This document shows, piece after piece, positions 51,451-59,132 of a stretch of 64,000 nucleotides of DNA. A program made the translations under genes and the position numbers. The notes beneath the pieces are model-generated. The model was not told where the DNA came from, did no database searches, and saw only the letters and a list, made by a program, of their open reading frames with translations. Source of the DNA: Brucella pseudogrignonensis (GTDB lineage Bacteria > Pseudomonadota > Alphaproteobacteria > Rhizobiales > Rhizobiaceae); contig NZ_JAVLAT010000002.1 in assembly GCF_032190615.1 (NCBI RefSeq), forward strand, positions 672,001 to 736,000. Direction: 5' to 3'. Position 1 is the stretch's first letter. The number at the start of each line of letters is the position of its first letter.

Positions 51451-51571
51451 ATGCCGACAAATCCTCAGAGTTCAATTCATCCGCATGCCCCAAAATATCG
51501 CAGTGACGACATTTGCAGATTGATTTATGTCGCCGAGCGAGTACCGAGCCCAGAGCCTGAAAGCCCCAAAA

Positions 51572-52810
51572 ATGACCGCACGTCTTTCATTTGCGCGTGA
51601 GCGTATCAATGTTCTTCTTCTCGAAGGCATCAATCAGTCCGCTGTCGATTATTTCAAATCGTCTGGCTATACAAATGTTGTCCATCTGCCAAAGGCATTG
51701 GACAAAGCTGAGCTGATCGAGGCGATTGCGTCGGCGCATATTATAGGCATCCGTTCGCGCACCCAGCTGACCGATGAAGTGTTTGAAGCTGCGCAGCGTC
51801 TGATCGCAGTCGGTTGTTTTTCGGTCGGCACCAATCAGGTTGATTTGAAGGCGGCCCGCAAACGCGGTATCCCTGTTTTCAACGCACCGTTCTCCAATAC
51901 ACGTTCAGTGGCCGAGCTGGTGATTGGCGAAATCATCATGCTGATGCGCCGCATTTTCCCGCGTTCAAACTCTGCGCATGCGGGCGGCTGGGACAAAAGC
52001 GCGACGGGTAGCCGTGAAGTGCGTGGCAAAACGCTGGGTATTGTTGGCTACGGCAACATTGGTTCGCAGGTCGGCAACCTTGCTGAAAGCCTCGGCATGA
52101 CGGTTCGCTATTTCGACATGACCGACAAGTTGCAATATGGCAATGTTATCCCGACCGAGACGCTCGACGAACTGCTCGAAATTTCCGACGTAATCAGCTT
52201 GCATGTACCGTCAAACAAGTCGACGGCCAAGATGATCACCGAAGCCAAGCTGCGTAAGATGAAGAAGGGTGCCTTCCTCATCAACAATGCGCGCGGAAAT
52301 GTGGTTGATTTGGAAGCGCTGGCTACAGTGCTTAAAGAAGGGCATCTCGCAGGTGCCGCAATTGACGTATTCCCAGTTGAGCCGGCTTCGAACAAAGATC
52401 CATTTACTTCGTCATTGCAGGGACTGGAAAACGTCATTCTGACCCCACATATCGGTGGTTCGACCGCAGAAGCGCAAGAGCGCATCGGCATGGAAGTCAC
52501 CCGCAAGCTTGTTGAATATTCCGATGTTGGCTCGACGCTGGGTGCTGTCAACTTCCCTCAGGTGCAGTTGCCAGCACGTCCGAACGGCACGCGTTTCATG
52601 CATGTGCACGAAAACCGTCCGGGCATCCTTAACAGTCTCGTCAATATTTTCTCGTCACACAATATCAACATCATCAGCCAGTTTTTGCAGACCGATGGTG
52701 AAGTTGGCTATGTGGTGATTGAAGGCGACGCGATGGAGGAACACGCTGAGGACGTACTTCAGGCGATGCGCGAAATTCCGGGCACCATCCGCACGCGCTT
52801 GCTGTATTAA
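51572..52810 (+). CDS. serA: D-3-phosphoglycerate dehydrogenase
   Basis: 412 residues if started at ATG 51572; an in-frame ATG at 51527 would add 15 residues, and neither has a clear ribosome site. It oxidises 3-phosphoglycerate, the first step of serine synthesis. The NAD-binding GIVGYGNIGSQVGNLAESLG, the catalytic segment LHVPSNKSTAKMI and the late PHIGGSTAEAQ with the catalytic histidine are present. The C terminus is an ACT domain (MHVHENRPGILNSLVNIFSSHNIN), which gives serine feedback control. This is the short E. coli-like form of about 410 residues. Confidence 0.95.
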   Translation: MTARLSFARERINVLLLEGINQSAVDYFKSSGYTNVVHLPKALDKAELIEAIASAHIIGIRSRTQLTDEVFEAAQRLIAVGCFSVGTNQVDLKAARKRGIPVFNAPFSNTRSVAELVIGEIIMLMRRIFPRSNSAHAGGWDKSATGSREVRGKTLGIVGYGNIGSQVGNLAESLGMTVRYFDMTDKLQYGNVIPTETLDELLEISDVISLHVPSNKSTAKMITEAKLRKMKKGAFLINNARGNVVDLEALATVLKEGHLAGAAIDVFPVEPASNKDPFTSSLQGLENVILTPHIGGSTAEAQERIGMEVTRKLVEYSDVGSTLGAVNFPQVQLPARPNGTRFMHVHENRPGILNSLVNIFSSHNINIISQFLQTDGEVGYVVIEGDAMEEHAEDVLQAMREIPGTIRTRLLY

Positions 52811-52834
52811 TTCGTCGCAATTTTGAGTAAGGTC

Positions 52835-52865
52835 CGCGCCGCATTCGCTGCGCGGGCTTTTTCAT
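52835..52865 (+). terminator. Terminator after serA
   Basis: CCGCGC and GCGCGG form the stem core, followed by GCTTTTTC, 26 bases after the serA stop codon. It separates serA from the asd leader transcript. Confidence 0.85.
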
Positions 52866-52941
52866 TGCGCCTGTCAGGGTAATAAGCGGCATTGTTCCTG
52901 CATATTCGAGCAGTTTTGTTGCGCTTGTCTTTGCAAACACA

Positions 52942-52969
52942 TTGACTCTTTTCTCAAAGGGCTTAAAAG
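52942..52969 (+). promoter_or_regulatory. Promoter of the asd leader transcript
   Basis: TTGACT (52942-52947) and TAAAAG (52964-52969) are separated by 16 bases, placing a transcription start near 52976, just upstream of the leader peptide's ribosome site. Confidence 0.55.
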
Positions 52970-52993
52970 CGCAATCGGAAAAGGAGAAATCCC

Positions 52994-53122
52994 GTGAACG
53001 CTTCCTGCGCATCACATAGCTTGTACGGACTGAATGGCCTCAACGCCATCGGTGCCGCTATGGCGTCCGTTTCCAAAACTACCACGGCCACTTGCATTAA
53101 AACGACCACCAAAACGGTCTGA
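52994..53122 (+). CDS. Threonine/lysine-rich leader peptide of asd
   Basis: 42 codons from GTG at 52994 to TGA at 53120-53122, preceded by a strong AAGGAG with seven-base spacing. Codons 28-42 read KTTTATCIKTTTKTV: eight threonine, three lysine and one isoleucine codons among fifteen. All are end products of the pathway that branches at aspartate semialdehyde. A hairpin with a T-run follows 45 bases later and precedes asd. This is the layout of amino-acid attenuation as in E. coli thrL; ribosome stalling at scarce Thr or Lys would allow read-through into asd. It was recognised here from sequence alone. Confidence 0.82.
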   Translation: MNASCASHSLYGLNGLNAIGAAMASVSKTTTATCIKTTTKTV

Positions 53123-53166
53123 CCCCTTGGCCTGCTCGCCCTCTCTCCCCGGGTCCGGCCCAGGGA

Positions 53167-53191
53167 AAAGGCCCGCTGGTCGCGGGTTTTT
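53167..53191 (+). terminator. Attenuator terminator before asd
   Basis: CCCGC (53172-53176) pairs with GCGGG (53182-53186) around TGGTC. The stem can extend through wobble and A-T pairs to an AAAAGG/TTTTT base, ending in five T. It lies between the leader peptide stop and asd with no gene between, so it would cut off asd unless an alternative upstream pairing forms. Candidate alternative segments are the GC-rich stretch 53123-53165. Confidence 0.75.
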
Positions 53192-53221
53192 ATGGAAGCG
53201 GAGAGGACAGGAGACAGGTAA

Positions 53222-54256
53222 ATGGGTTTTAAAGTTGCAGTCGTCGGCGCTACCGGGAATGTCGGTCGCGAAATGCTCAATATCCTCGAAGAACGCGGTT
53301 TTCCGGCTGATGAAGTCGTAGCACTCGCTTCGCGTCGCAGTCAGGGTACGGAAGTATCTTATGGCGATAAGACGCTGAAGGTTAAGGCGCTCGACCAGTA
53401 CGATTTTTCGGATACTGACATTTGCCTTATGTCTGCTGGTGGCAATATTTCCAAAGAATGGTCGCCAAAGATCGGTGCGCAGGGTTGTGTTGTCATCGAT
53501 AATTCATCCGCATGGCGCTATGATGCCAATGTGCCGCTGATCGTTCCGGAAGTGAACCCAGACGCGATTGAAGACTTCCGCAAGCGCAATATCATTGCCA
53601 ATCCGAATTGCTCGACTGCGCAGCTTGTTGTCGCTCTGAAGCCGCTTCACGACGCAGCCAAGATCAAGCGGGTTGTTGTCGCCACCTACCAGTCCGTTTC
53701 GGGCGCTGGCAAGGAAGGCATGGACGAGCTGTTTCAGCAGTCGCGTGCGGTTTTTGTTGCCGACCCTGTCACGGCGCAGAAATTTACGAAGCGTATTGCG
53801 TTCAATGTGATCCCGCACATAGATCAGTTTATGGAAGACGGCTACACCAAGGAAGAATGGAAGGTGATGGCTGAAACCAAGAAGATGCTTGATCCGAAGA
53901 TCAAGCTCACCGCAACGGCTGTGCGCGTTCCTGTCTTCATTGGCCACTCTGAAGCCGTTAACATTGAGTTCGAAAACCCGATTTCGGCTGGCGAAGCACG
54001 TGAAATTCTGCGTGAAGCACCAGGCTGTCAGGTTGTCGATAAGCACGAAAATGGCGGTTATATCACGCCATATGAATCGGCAGGTGAAGACGCAACTTAC
54101 ATCAGCCGTATCCGTGAAGACATCACGGTTGAAAACGGCCTGTCGATGTGGGTTGTTTCCGACAATCTGCGTAAGGGCGCTGCTCTTAATACAATCCAGA
54201 TCGCAGAACTGCTTGTTGCGCGTGGCCTGATTACGCCAAAGGCACTTGCTGCTTAA
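53222..54256 (+). CDS. asd: Aspartate-semialdehyde dehydrogenase
   Basis: 344 residues. It makes aspartate semialdehyde, the branch point to lysine/diaminopimelate, threonine, isoleucine and methionine. GATGNVGREML at the N terminus binds NADP, and the catalytic cysteine is in NPNCSTAQLV near residue 130. The histidine/arginine region around VFIGHSEAVNIEF is intact. ATG at 53222 follows AGGAGA. The leader peptide and attenuator just upstream point to control by threonine and lysine supply. Confidence 0.96.
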   Translation: MGFKVAVVGATGNVGREMLNILEERGFPADEVVALASRRSQGTEVSYGDKTLKVKALDQYDFSDTDICLMSAGGNISKEWSPKIGAQGCVVIDNSSAWRYDANVPLIVPEVNPDAIEDFRKRNIIANPNCSTAQLVVALKPLHDAAKIKRVVVATYQSVSGAGKEGMDELFQQSRAVFVADPVTAQKFTKRIAFNVIPHIDQFMEDGYTKEEWKVMAETKKMLDPKIKLTATAVRVPVFIGHSEAVNIEFENPISAGEAREILREAPGCQVVDKHENGGYITPYESAGEDATYISRIREDITVENGLSMWVVSDNLRKGAALNTIQIAELLVARGLITPKALAA

Positions 54257-54278
54257 TCGATCTTACAGATTACAAAAC

Positions 54279-54307
54279 AAAAGCGCCGGGCAACCGGCGC
54301 TTTTTTT
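54279..54307. terminator. Terminator between asd and ohrR
   Basis: AAAGCGCCGG and CCGGCGCTTT flank GCAA and are followed by a further T-run. It lies 22 bases after asd and directly against the 3' end of the convergent ohrR gene. A-run on the left side lets it work in both directions. Confidence 0.93.
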
Positions 54308-54308
54308 A

Positions 54309-54764
54309 TTACCTTGAAATGCTGTCTTTGAGATTATTGCGGACTTTAAGCAATCTTTCACGCAAATCCTGCAAGTCATTCAGAGGCTCACCAAGCGCGC
54401 AGAAGACCTTCTCAGGAATATCGGCAGCTTTTATCCGCAAAGCACGCCCTTCATCGGTCAGCGTAATGCGGACCTGCCGCTCATCTTCTGGATCTCTGCG
54501 GCGCGCGAGATGACCGGCTGCTTCAAGCCGTTTTAAAAGCGGGGTGAGGGTGCCAGAATCGAGATTGAGTTTCGCACCAATTTCCGAAACCGTGCAATTA
54601 TCCTGTTCCCATAAAATAACCATCACCAGAAACTGAGGATAAGTAAGTTCCAGTTTACTCAAAATTGGCTGGTATGCGCGCGTTAACGCATTCGCAGTGG
54701 AATAGATCGCGAAACAAACCATATCCGACAGATTGAGATGAGATTCTTGGTTGTCGTCTTTCAT
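54309..54764 (-). CDS. ohrR: MarR family organic-peroxide sensor OhrR
   Basis: 151 residues of the MarR winged-helix type. The peroxide-sensing cysteine of OhrR is present as Cys17 in the conserved segment LSDMVCFAIYSTANALTRAY, and a further cysteine near residue 127 could form the disulfide of two-cysteine OhrR proteins. The DNA-binding helix lies in TVSEIGAKLNLDSGTLTPLLKRLEA. It is divergent from ohr, with a palindromic operator between, and would repress both until oxidised. Confidence 0.94.
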   Translation of the reverse strand: MKDDNQESHLNLSDMVCFAIYSTANALTRAYQPILSKLELTYPQFLVMVILWEQDNCTVSEIGAKLNLDSGTLTPLLKRLEAAGHLARRRDPEDERQVRITLTDEGRALRIKAADIPEKVFCALGEPLNDLQDLRERLLKVRNNLKDSISR

Positions 54765-54796
54765 AGCCCAGGCTCCATGACAGGATTATACATGAG

Positions 54797-54813
54797 GCGC
54801 AATTGAATTGCGC
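54797..54813. promoter_or_regulatory. OhrR operator
   Basis: GCGCAATTGAATTGCGC is a perfect 8-1-8 palindrome 33 bases before the ohrR start, and its CAATTnAATTG core matches the known OhrR recognition core. A second symmetric site, ATTGTGTACAAT, lies at 54850-54861 closer to ohr. Confidence 0.8.
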
Positions 54814-54920
54814 ATCACATATTTGTGTAAATAAATTTTGCAAAATTAGATTGTGTACAATATAAAAATCTGCCAGTTTGGTTGTGGAGATAATTCAACG
54901 ATACCAACGGAGACATTTAA

Positions 54921-55343
54921 ATGACTATTCTTTACACCACCCAATCCACCGCAACCGGCGGCCGCACAGGCAGCGCCAAGACGGCAGACGGTCGCCTTAG
55001 TGTTGTTCTTGATACGCCAAAGGAACTTGGCGGTTCGGGTGGCGAAGGCACTAATCCTGAGCAGTTGTTTGCATCCGGTTATGCAGCTTGTTTCCTCGGC
55101 GCATTGAAATTCGTCGCAGCGAAAGAAAAGGTTTCTATTTCTGCTGATAGCACGGTCACAGCCACTGTTGGTATTGGTCCGCGTGAAGATGGCACTGGTT
55201 TTGGACTGGATGTGGCTCTGGAAGTCGCTTTGCCTGGAGTTGAAAAAGCCAAAGCGCAGGAGCTGGTCAATGCTGCGCACATCGTCTGTCCTTATTCCCA
55301 TGCAACACGTGGCAATATCGATGTCCGCCTAAGCGTAGCATAA
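54921..55343 (+). CDS. ohr: Organic hydroperoxide resistance protein
   Basis: 140 residues of the Ohr/OsmC family, a cytosolic thiol peroxidase that reduces organic hydroperoxides with lipoylated proteins as electron donors. Both catalytic cysteines are visible: Cys57 in SGYAACFLGALK and Cys123 in HIVCPYSHATRGN. Divergent from ohrR and followed by a strong terminator, so it is a single-gene unit under OhrR control. Confidence 0.96.
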   Translation: MTILYTTQSTATGGRTGSAKTADGRLSVVLDTPKELGGSGGEGTNPEQLFASGYAACFLGALKFVAAKEKVSISADSTVTATVGIGPREDGTGFGLDVALEVALPGVEKAKAQELVNAAHIVCPYSHATRGNIDVRLSVA

Positions 55344-55354
55344 ATTAGACAAGC

Positions 55355-55383
55355 AAAAGGCGCTCGGTTGAGCGCCTTTTTTG
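55355..55383. terminator. Terminator between ohr and the DapA-like gene
   Basis: AAAAGGCGCTC and GAGCGCCTTTT flank GGTT with a T-run, 12 bases after the ohr stop codon and touching the end of the convergent gene. Confidence 0.92.
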
Positions 55384-55384
55384 T

Positions 55385-56296
55385 TTATGAGGATAGTTCT
55401 TCCAAAACCTGCAAAGCATCCTCAATCTGCTCACGGACCTCTGTCGTTAACGGCAATATGGGCCGAGGCGGTTCTATTTTCGCAAGACCCAGTAGATCGG
55501 CGATGACATACATTACGCGGAAGCTGCCATGGGTTTTGAACAGGCTCCAGAGCGGCTCAAATGCTGCATTGATGCGTTCCGCCTCAGTCTGGTGGCCGCT
55601 TTGCGACGCGCGTACAAGTGCTGAAAATTGTTTTGGTAGAAGACCCGCAGCGACACTGTAGAAAGTGTCGGCCCCCGCAAGAAGTGCATCTTTTGCGCCC
55701 CAATCGCCACTATAACCGATGGCGAAGTCATCGGGTGTTGAAGCACGCAACTTCCCAATTTCTGCCGCATAGTTTTCGTCGGCGGGCAGGGGCATCTTGA
55801 TCGCGCAGATATTATCGATATTTGCAAGTCGAGCAATCAGTTCATCACTGAAAACAAATCGCGTGGTCCCAGGGTTGTTATAAATGCAAAGCGGCAAATC
55901 AGTGGCCCGCGCGACAGCCTTGAAATGCTGATAGACTTCTTCTTGGGTCAGCGGCGTGTAGGAAACGGGCGCAAGTAATAAAGCATCAGCGCCAGTGTCT
56001 GCGGCATCTCTTGCAAGTGCCTGCGCTTCATCAGTACGCAACGCTCCAACGCCAACAATCAGTGGTATTTTACCGCCAATGTGTTTGACGGCAGTTTTCA
56101 CTGTATGCTGACGTTGTTCACGTGTGAGAAAAGCATATCCACCTGTGCTTCCTAATAGGCCAATCGAATCTGCTCCTGCGTCATGGATGCGCGTAAGAAA
56201 AGCCTCTAGCGCGTCCTCTATCAAATTGCCTTCGGTATCCATCGGCGTGAGCGGAAAGGCGGATAGACCATGGAACATCTTCATTACGAGACTCAT
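55385..56296 (-). CDS. DapA-family (dihydrodipicolinate synthase / NAL superfamily) aldolase
   Basis: 303 residues, a TIM-barrel class I aldolase. The opening GLSAFPLTPMDTEGNLIEDAL, the GSTGGYAFLT loop that binds the carboxylate of pyruvate, the tyrosine in CIYNNPGTT and the Schiff-base lysine in ICAIKMP are all present. Substitutions in the GSTGG loop region relative to GTTGE of true DapA suggest a catabolic lyase of the family rather than lysine synthesis. It follows the LysE-type exporter gene by 13 bases, so they form an operon. Confidence 0.86.
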   Translation of the reverse strand: MSLVMKMFHGLSAFPLTPMDTEGNLIEDALEAFLTRIHDAGADSIGLLGSTGGYAFLTREQRQHTVKTAVKHIGGKIPLIVGVGALRTDEAQALARDAADTGADALLLAPVSYTPLTQEEVYQHFKAVARATDLPLCIYNNPGTTRFVFSDELIARLANIDNICAIKMPLPADENYAAEIGKLRASTPDDFAIGYSGDWGAKDALLAGADTFYSVAAGLLPKQFSALVRASQSGHQTEAERINAAFEPLWSLFKTHGSFRVMYVIADLLGLAKIEPPRPILPLTTEVREQIEDALQVLEELSS

Positions 56297-56309
56297 TTCT
56301 CAAATGGTT

Positions 56310-56960
56310 CTAGCGTGACAGAAGGAGGCGAATGCCAGCGAGGGCAAACACCGTGGACAGAACCCCTTCGATCCAGCGCCGTGCCCCACGATATAACCGC
56401 ACCATGGGTGCAGTAGAGAACACAATCGCATAGCCGCAGAAGATCGTAATGCTAAGCGTAATGCAGCCACCGAGGAATGCCGCCATCTGTTGCCAAGACG
56501 AATTTGTGCCAAGGCCAAGCGTGACGAGTGCTATCCATGATAGTATCGATTTTGGATTGGAAAGGTGCAAAAGCAGGCCACGACGATATAGTTCGCCGCC
56601 TGAAAGGAATGCATCACCATTTATGTTGCGTGCTGCGATTTGCTCATCTGATGTCATAGCAGCACGTGCTGCTTTGAACGCGAGGTAGAGCAGATAAAGA
56701 CCACCGAAAATCTTGAGAATAATCAGCGCTTCGGCAAACCGTGTAAGGATTGCAGATACCCCTGTTGCCGCCATCAGGCCCCAGAATATAGAGCCGGTCA
56801 CAACACCTGATGCAAACATCAGTCCGGCTTTGCGGCCTTGATGCATGGAAACGCCCATGATGCGCATATTGCTTGGGCCGGGGCTTCCGGCAGCAATAAC
56901 ATAGGTCGTGTAAACAAGGAGAAGCTGATAGGCGGCGGGCGAAAGGCTCATGATCATCAC
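56310..56960 (-). CDS. LysE/RhtB family amino-acid exporter
   Basis: 216 residues with six expected membrane segments. The family motif GPSNMRIMGVSMHQGRKAG near residue 26-44 is present. Such proteins export amino acids such as lysine, threonine or homoserine. Its neighbour downstream is the DapA-family gene, 13 bases away, suggesting handling of a shared amino-acid-like compound. The start MMIMSL offers three possible Met codons. Confidence 0.88.
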   Translation of the reverse strand: MMIMSLSPAAYQLLLVYTTYVIAAGSPGPSNMRIMGVSMHQGRKAGLMFASGVVTGSIFWGLMAATGVSAILTRFAEALIILKIFGGLYLLYLAFKAARAAMTSDEQIAARNINGDAFLSGGELYRRGLLLHLSNPKSILSWIALVTLGLGTNSSWQQMAAFLGGCITLSITIFCGYAIVFSTAPMVRLYRGARRWIEGVLSTVFALAGIRLLLSR

Positions 56961-57067
56961 TCAGATTGAACTGAGCAGATTTATAGCATTCTCTGCGTCC
57001 GATATCTTGATTGGATTGTATTAAAAACGGCCAAAATTGTCTCAATTTTGGTTAGAACTGATAGCCT

Positions 57068-57099
57068 ACTAAAGCACCGCGATAATGTGTTGCTTTAGT
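57068..57099 (-). terminator. Hairpin overlapping the end of the metallopeptidase gene
   Basis: ACTAAAGCA and TGCTTTAGT form a perfect nine-base stem that includes the stop codon of the gene at 57095-57517. In the leftward direction it is followed by GGCTATCAG rather than a T-run, so termination is uncertain. Confidence 0.4.
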
Positions 57100-57517
57100 C
57101 AGCATGTGCTTCCAGAGCTTCCATATCATCATCGGTAAGGCCAAAATGATGGCCAATTTCATGAATGAGAACATGGGTAATAATATCGCCAAGTGTCTCT
57201 TCATTCTCTGACCAATAGTCGAGAATTGCGCGGCGAAAGAGCGTGATGCGGTTGGGCGTGTCGCCGGTTTGAAGGCTGAAACGTTCGCCTATCCCCATGC
57301 CTTCAAACAGACCAAGAAGATCAAAGGGCGTCTCTAAGCCCATATCTTCAACGATCTGTTCTTCAGGGAAGTCTGCAATCTGGATGATGATGTCACCACA
57401 AAGCGCACGAAATTCCTGCGGAAGATGCGCAAGCGCTTCAATCGCAATAGATTCAATTTCGTCTAGCGAGGGCGAGAGACGTCCCGCCCAGTCACCGCTT
57501 TGATCTTCTCTGGCCAT
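57095..57517 (-). CDS. Minimal zinc metallopeptidase family protein
   Basis: 140 residues from ATG at 57517, which matches the usual MAR..Q start of this family better than a TTG 17 codons earlier. The zinc motif HEIGHHFGLTDDDMEALE sits near the C terminus and is complete, with a downstream aspartate as third ligand. The rest is short and helical. The family is predicted as a one-domain zincin common in alphaproteobacteria; substrate is unknown. It lies 72 bases downstream of leuD on the same strand. Confidence 0.85.
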   Translation of the reverse strand: MAREDQSGDWAGRLSPSLDEIESIAIEALAHLPQEFRALCGDIIIQIADFPEEQIVEDMGLETPFDLLGLFEGMGIGERFSLQTGDTPNRITLFRRAILDYWSENEETLGDIITHVLIHEIGHHFGLTDDDMEALEAHAD

Positions 57518-57589
57518 TTCAGCCAACCGTGTCCTATTCAATGATTCAGGCCACCGCACATCGACCAAAGGCGCATAACGAAGCTACCA

Positions 57590-58195
57590 TTATGCCCAGG
57601 GACGCTGTTGAGCGTTTTTCGCCTCGAACGTATCAATGTTACTTACCTTTTCCATGGTCAGACCGATATCATCAAGACCATTGAGCAGACAATGACGCTT
57701 GAAGTCGTCAAGGTCAAAGGCAATCGAACCGCCATCAGGACCGTGGATCTCTTTGGCTTCAAGATCAACAGTCAGCGTTGCATTGGCACCGCGTGATGCA
57801 TCGTCCATCAGCTTATCGAGATCTTCCTGGCTGACTCTGATTGGCAGAATGCCGTTCTTGAAGCAGTTGTTGTAGAAGATGTCGGCGAACGAAGTCGAGA
57901 TCACACAGCGAATACCAAAATCAAGCAGTGCCCAAGGCGCATGCTCACGCGAAGAACCGCAACCAAAATTGTCGCCGGCAACCAGAATCTGCGCGTTGCG
58001 ATAGCCCGGCTTGTTGAGCACGAAATCTGGATTTTCGGTTCCATCTTCGTTAAAGCGCATTTCGGCAAAAAGCCCCTTGCTCAGACCCGTGCGCTTGATC
58101 GTCTTCAGATAATCCTTCGGGATGATCATGTCCGTATCGATATTGACGATCGGCAGGGGGGCTGCAACGCCCGTGAGCTTGGTGAACTTATCCAT
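57590..58195 (-). CDS. leuD: 3-isopropylmalate dehydratase small subunit
   Basis: 201 residues, normal length. It forms the swivelling domain of isopropylmalate isomerase with LeuC in leucine synthesis. [16 protein letters not shown] at residues 18-33 and [17 protein letters not shown] near 73-89 are the family landmarks. leuC is not in this window. The 235-base upstream region (58196-58430) carries a TCTGAG/CTCAGA hairpin at 58376-58401 nearer the neighbouring gene but no recognisable leader peptide. Confidence 0.95.
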   Translation of the reverse strand: MDKFTKLTGVAAPLPIVNIDTDMIIPKDYLKTIKRTGLSKGLFAEMRFNEDGTENPDFVLNKPGYRNAQILVAGDNFGCGSSREHAPWALLDFGIRCVISTSFADIFYNNCFKNGILPIRVSQEDLDKLMDDASRGANATLTVDLEAKEIHGPDGGSIAFDLDDFKRHCLLNGLDDIGLTMEKVSNIDTFEAKNAQQRPWA

Positions 58196-58430
58196 GTTCC
58201 TGACCTGTCGGTTGGGTATTTTAAATTTGCAGTCTGCTTTACATCAGCATGGCAGAGAGTCAATCTTTCTGGCCGCAAGTGCCCAATAGGTCGCAACCCT
58301 CAAGACAAAAATTGCCCTTCCGGCATATGCAAAGGTACGCTGGAAGGGACTCTTTAAGCTTTGCGCATGAATATTTCTGAGGTTTTGCTAACAAACTCAG
58401 AATCATGCGCTGGTGCTCTTATTGGCGAAA

Positions 58431-58895
58431 TTATTGTATGTTTAATGTAATTCCGCCACTCTCACTGCCGGTCAATCGGCGTGACTTACCGTCTGCACCA
58501 ACAACGAACGTGAATCGCCTGCGCAGCATCGACAGGTTGGGTGAAACTGCGACATTAATTGCGGGATCAAATTGCAGAGTGATCCGCCAGAGATCAGGCT
58601 TGATCGTTTCTTCCACGCCGATGATGCGGGCTTCAAATGCTGTTGAATGGAACATGCCCGAAACGCGCTGACTGACGCGGTAAGGTGCTTTATCTTCTTC
58701 AACCTTTGGAGTTTCAATATTCGTGCTGTTGGCTGCAAGCGTATTCCAGTCGCGTGTGCCAGATTGGCGTGCAACGAGATCAAGCGCTTTTCCGTGGCTA
58801 ATGTTAATGCCTTCTTCGCCTAAAGCCTGCCTTAAACGGCGAGCCTGATGTTTGAAGTCGGTTGTCGTGTTCCCAGCAAGGATTGCTGTGGTCAT
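58431..58895 (-). CDS. Glyoxalase-related small protein
   Basis: 154 residues from ATG at 58895, preceded by AGGAGC. The N-terminal half (DFKHQARRLRQALGEEGINISHGKALDLVARQSGTRDWNTLAA) matches the glyoxalase-related family found at the tails of some vicinal-oxygen-chelate proteins. The C-terminal half is a beta-rich domain I do not recognise. Enzyme activity cannot be inferred because the metal ligands of true glyoxalases are absent. It is a stand-alone gene. Confidence 0.65.
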   Translation of the reverse strand: MTTAILAGNTTTDFKHQARRLRQALGEEGINISHGKALDLVARQSGTRDWNTLAANSTNIETPKVEEDKAPYRVSQRVSGMFHSTAFEARIIGVEETIKPDLWRITLQFDPAINVAVSPNLSMLRRRFTFVVGADGKSRRLTGSESGGITLNIQ

Positions 58896-59132
58896 AATAT
58901 CGCTCCTGAATGTGAGCAGCATTTTCGTGAACGGGCACCCGCATTGCCGTTTCTGCCGTCACCGGAACAGGAACGTGAATTCAGAATGCTTTACCATGGC
59001 CTTGAGGCTGCGAGCGGCAGGTGCATTCCAACCGTGGATGCAAATTAAGCAGTCACAATGCAGATTTCAAGTGTCTTAGAATATGCGGGTTAAGTGCTTG
59101 CGAATGAACGCTGTTCGGTGCACAAATTGCGT

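Noticed and set aside
58848..59048. Possible small gene between the glyoxalase-related and CitE-like genes
   Set aside because: The downstream part looks protein-like (SPEQEREFRMLYHGLEAASG), but no convincing start or ribosome site is present and the beginning overlaps another gene antisense. Left unannotated.
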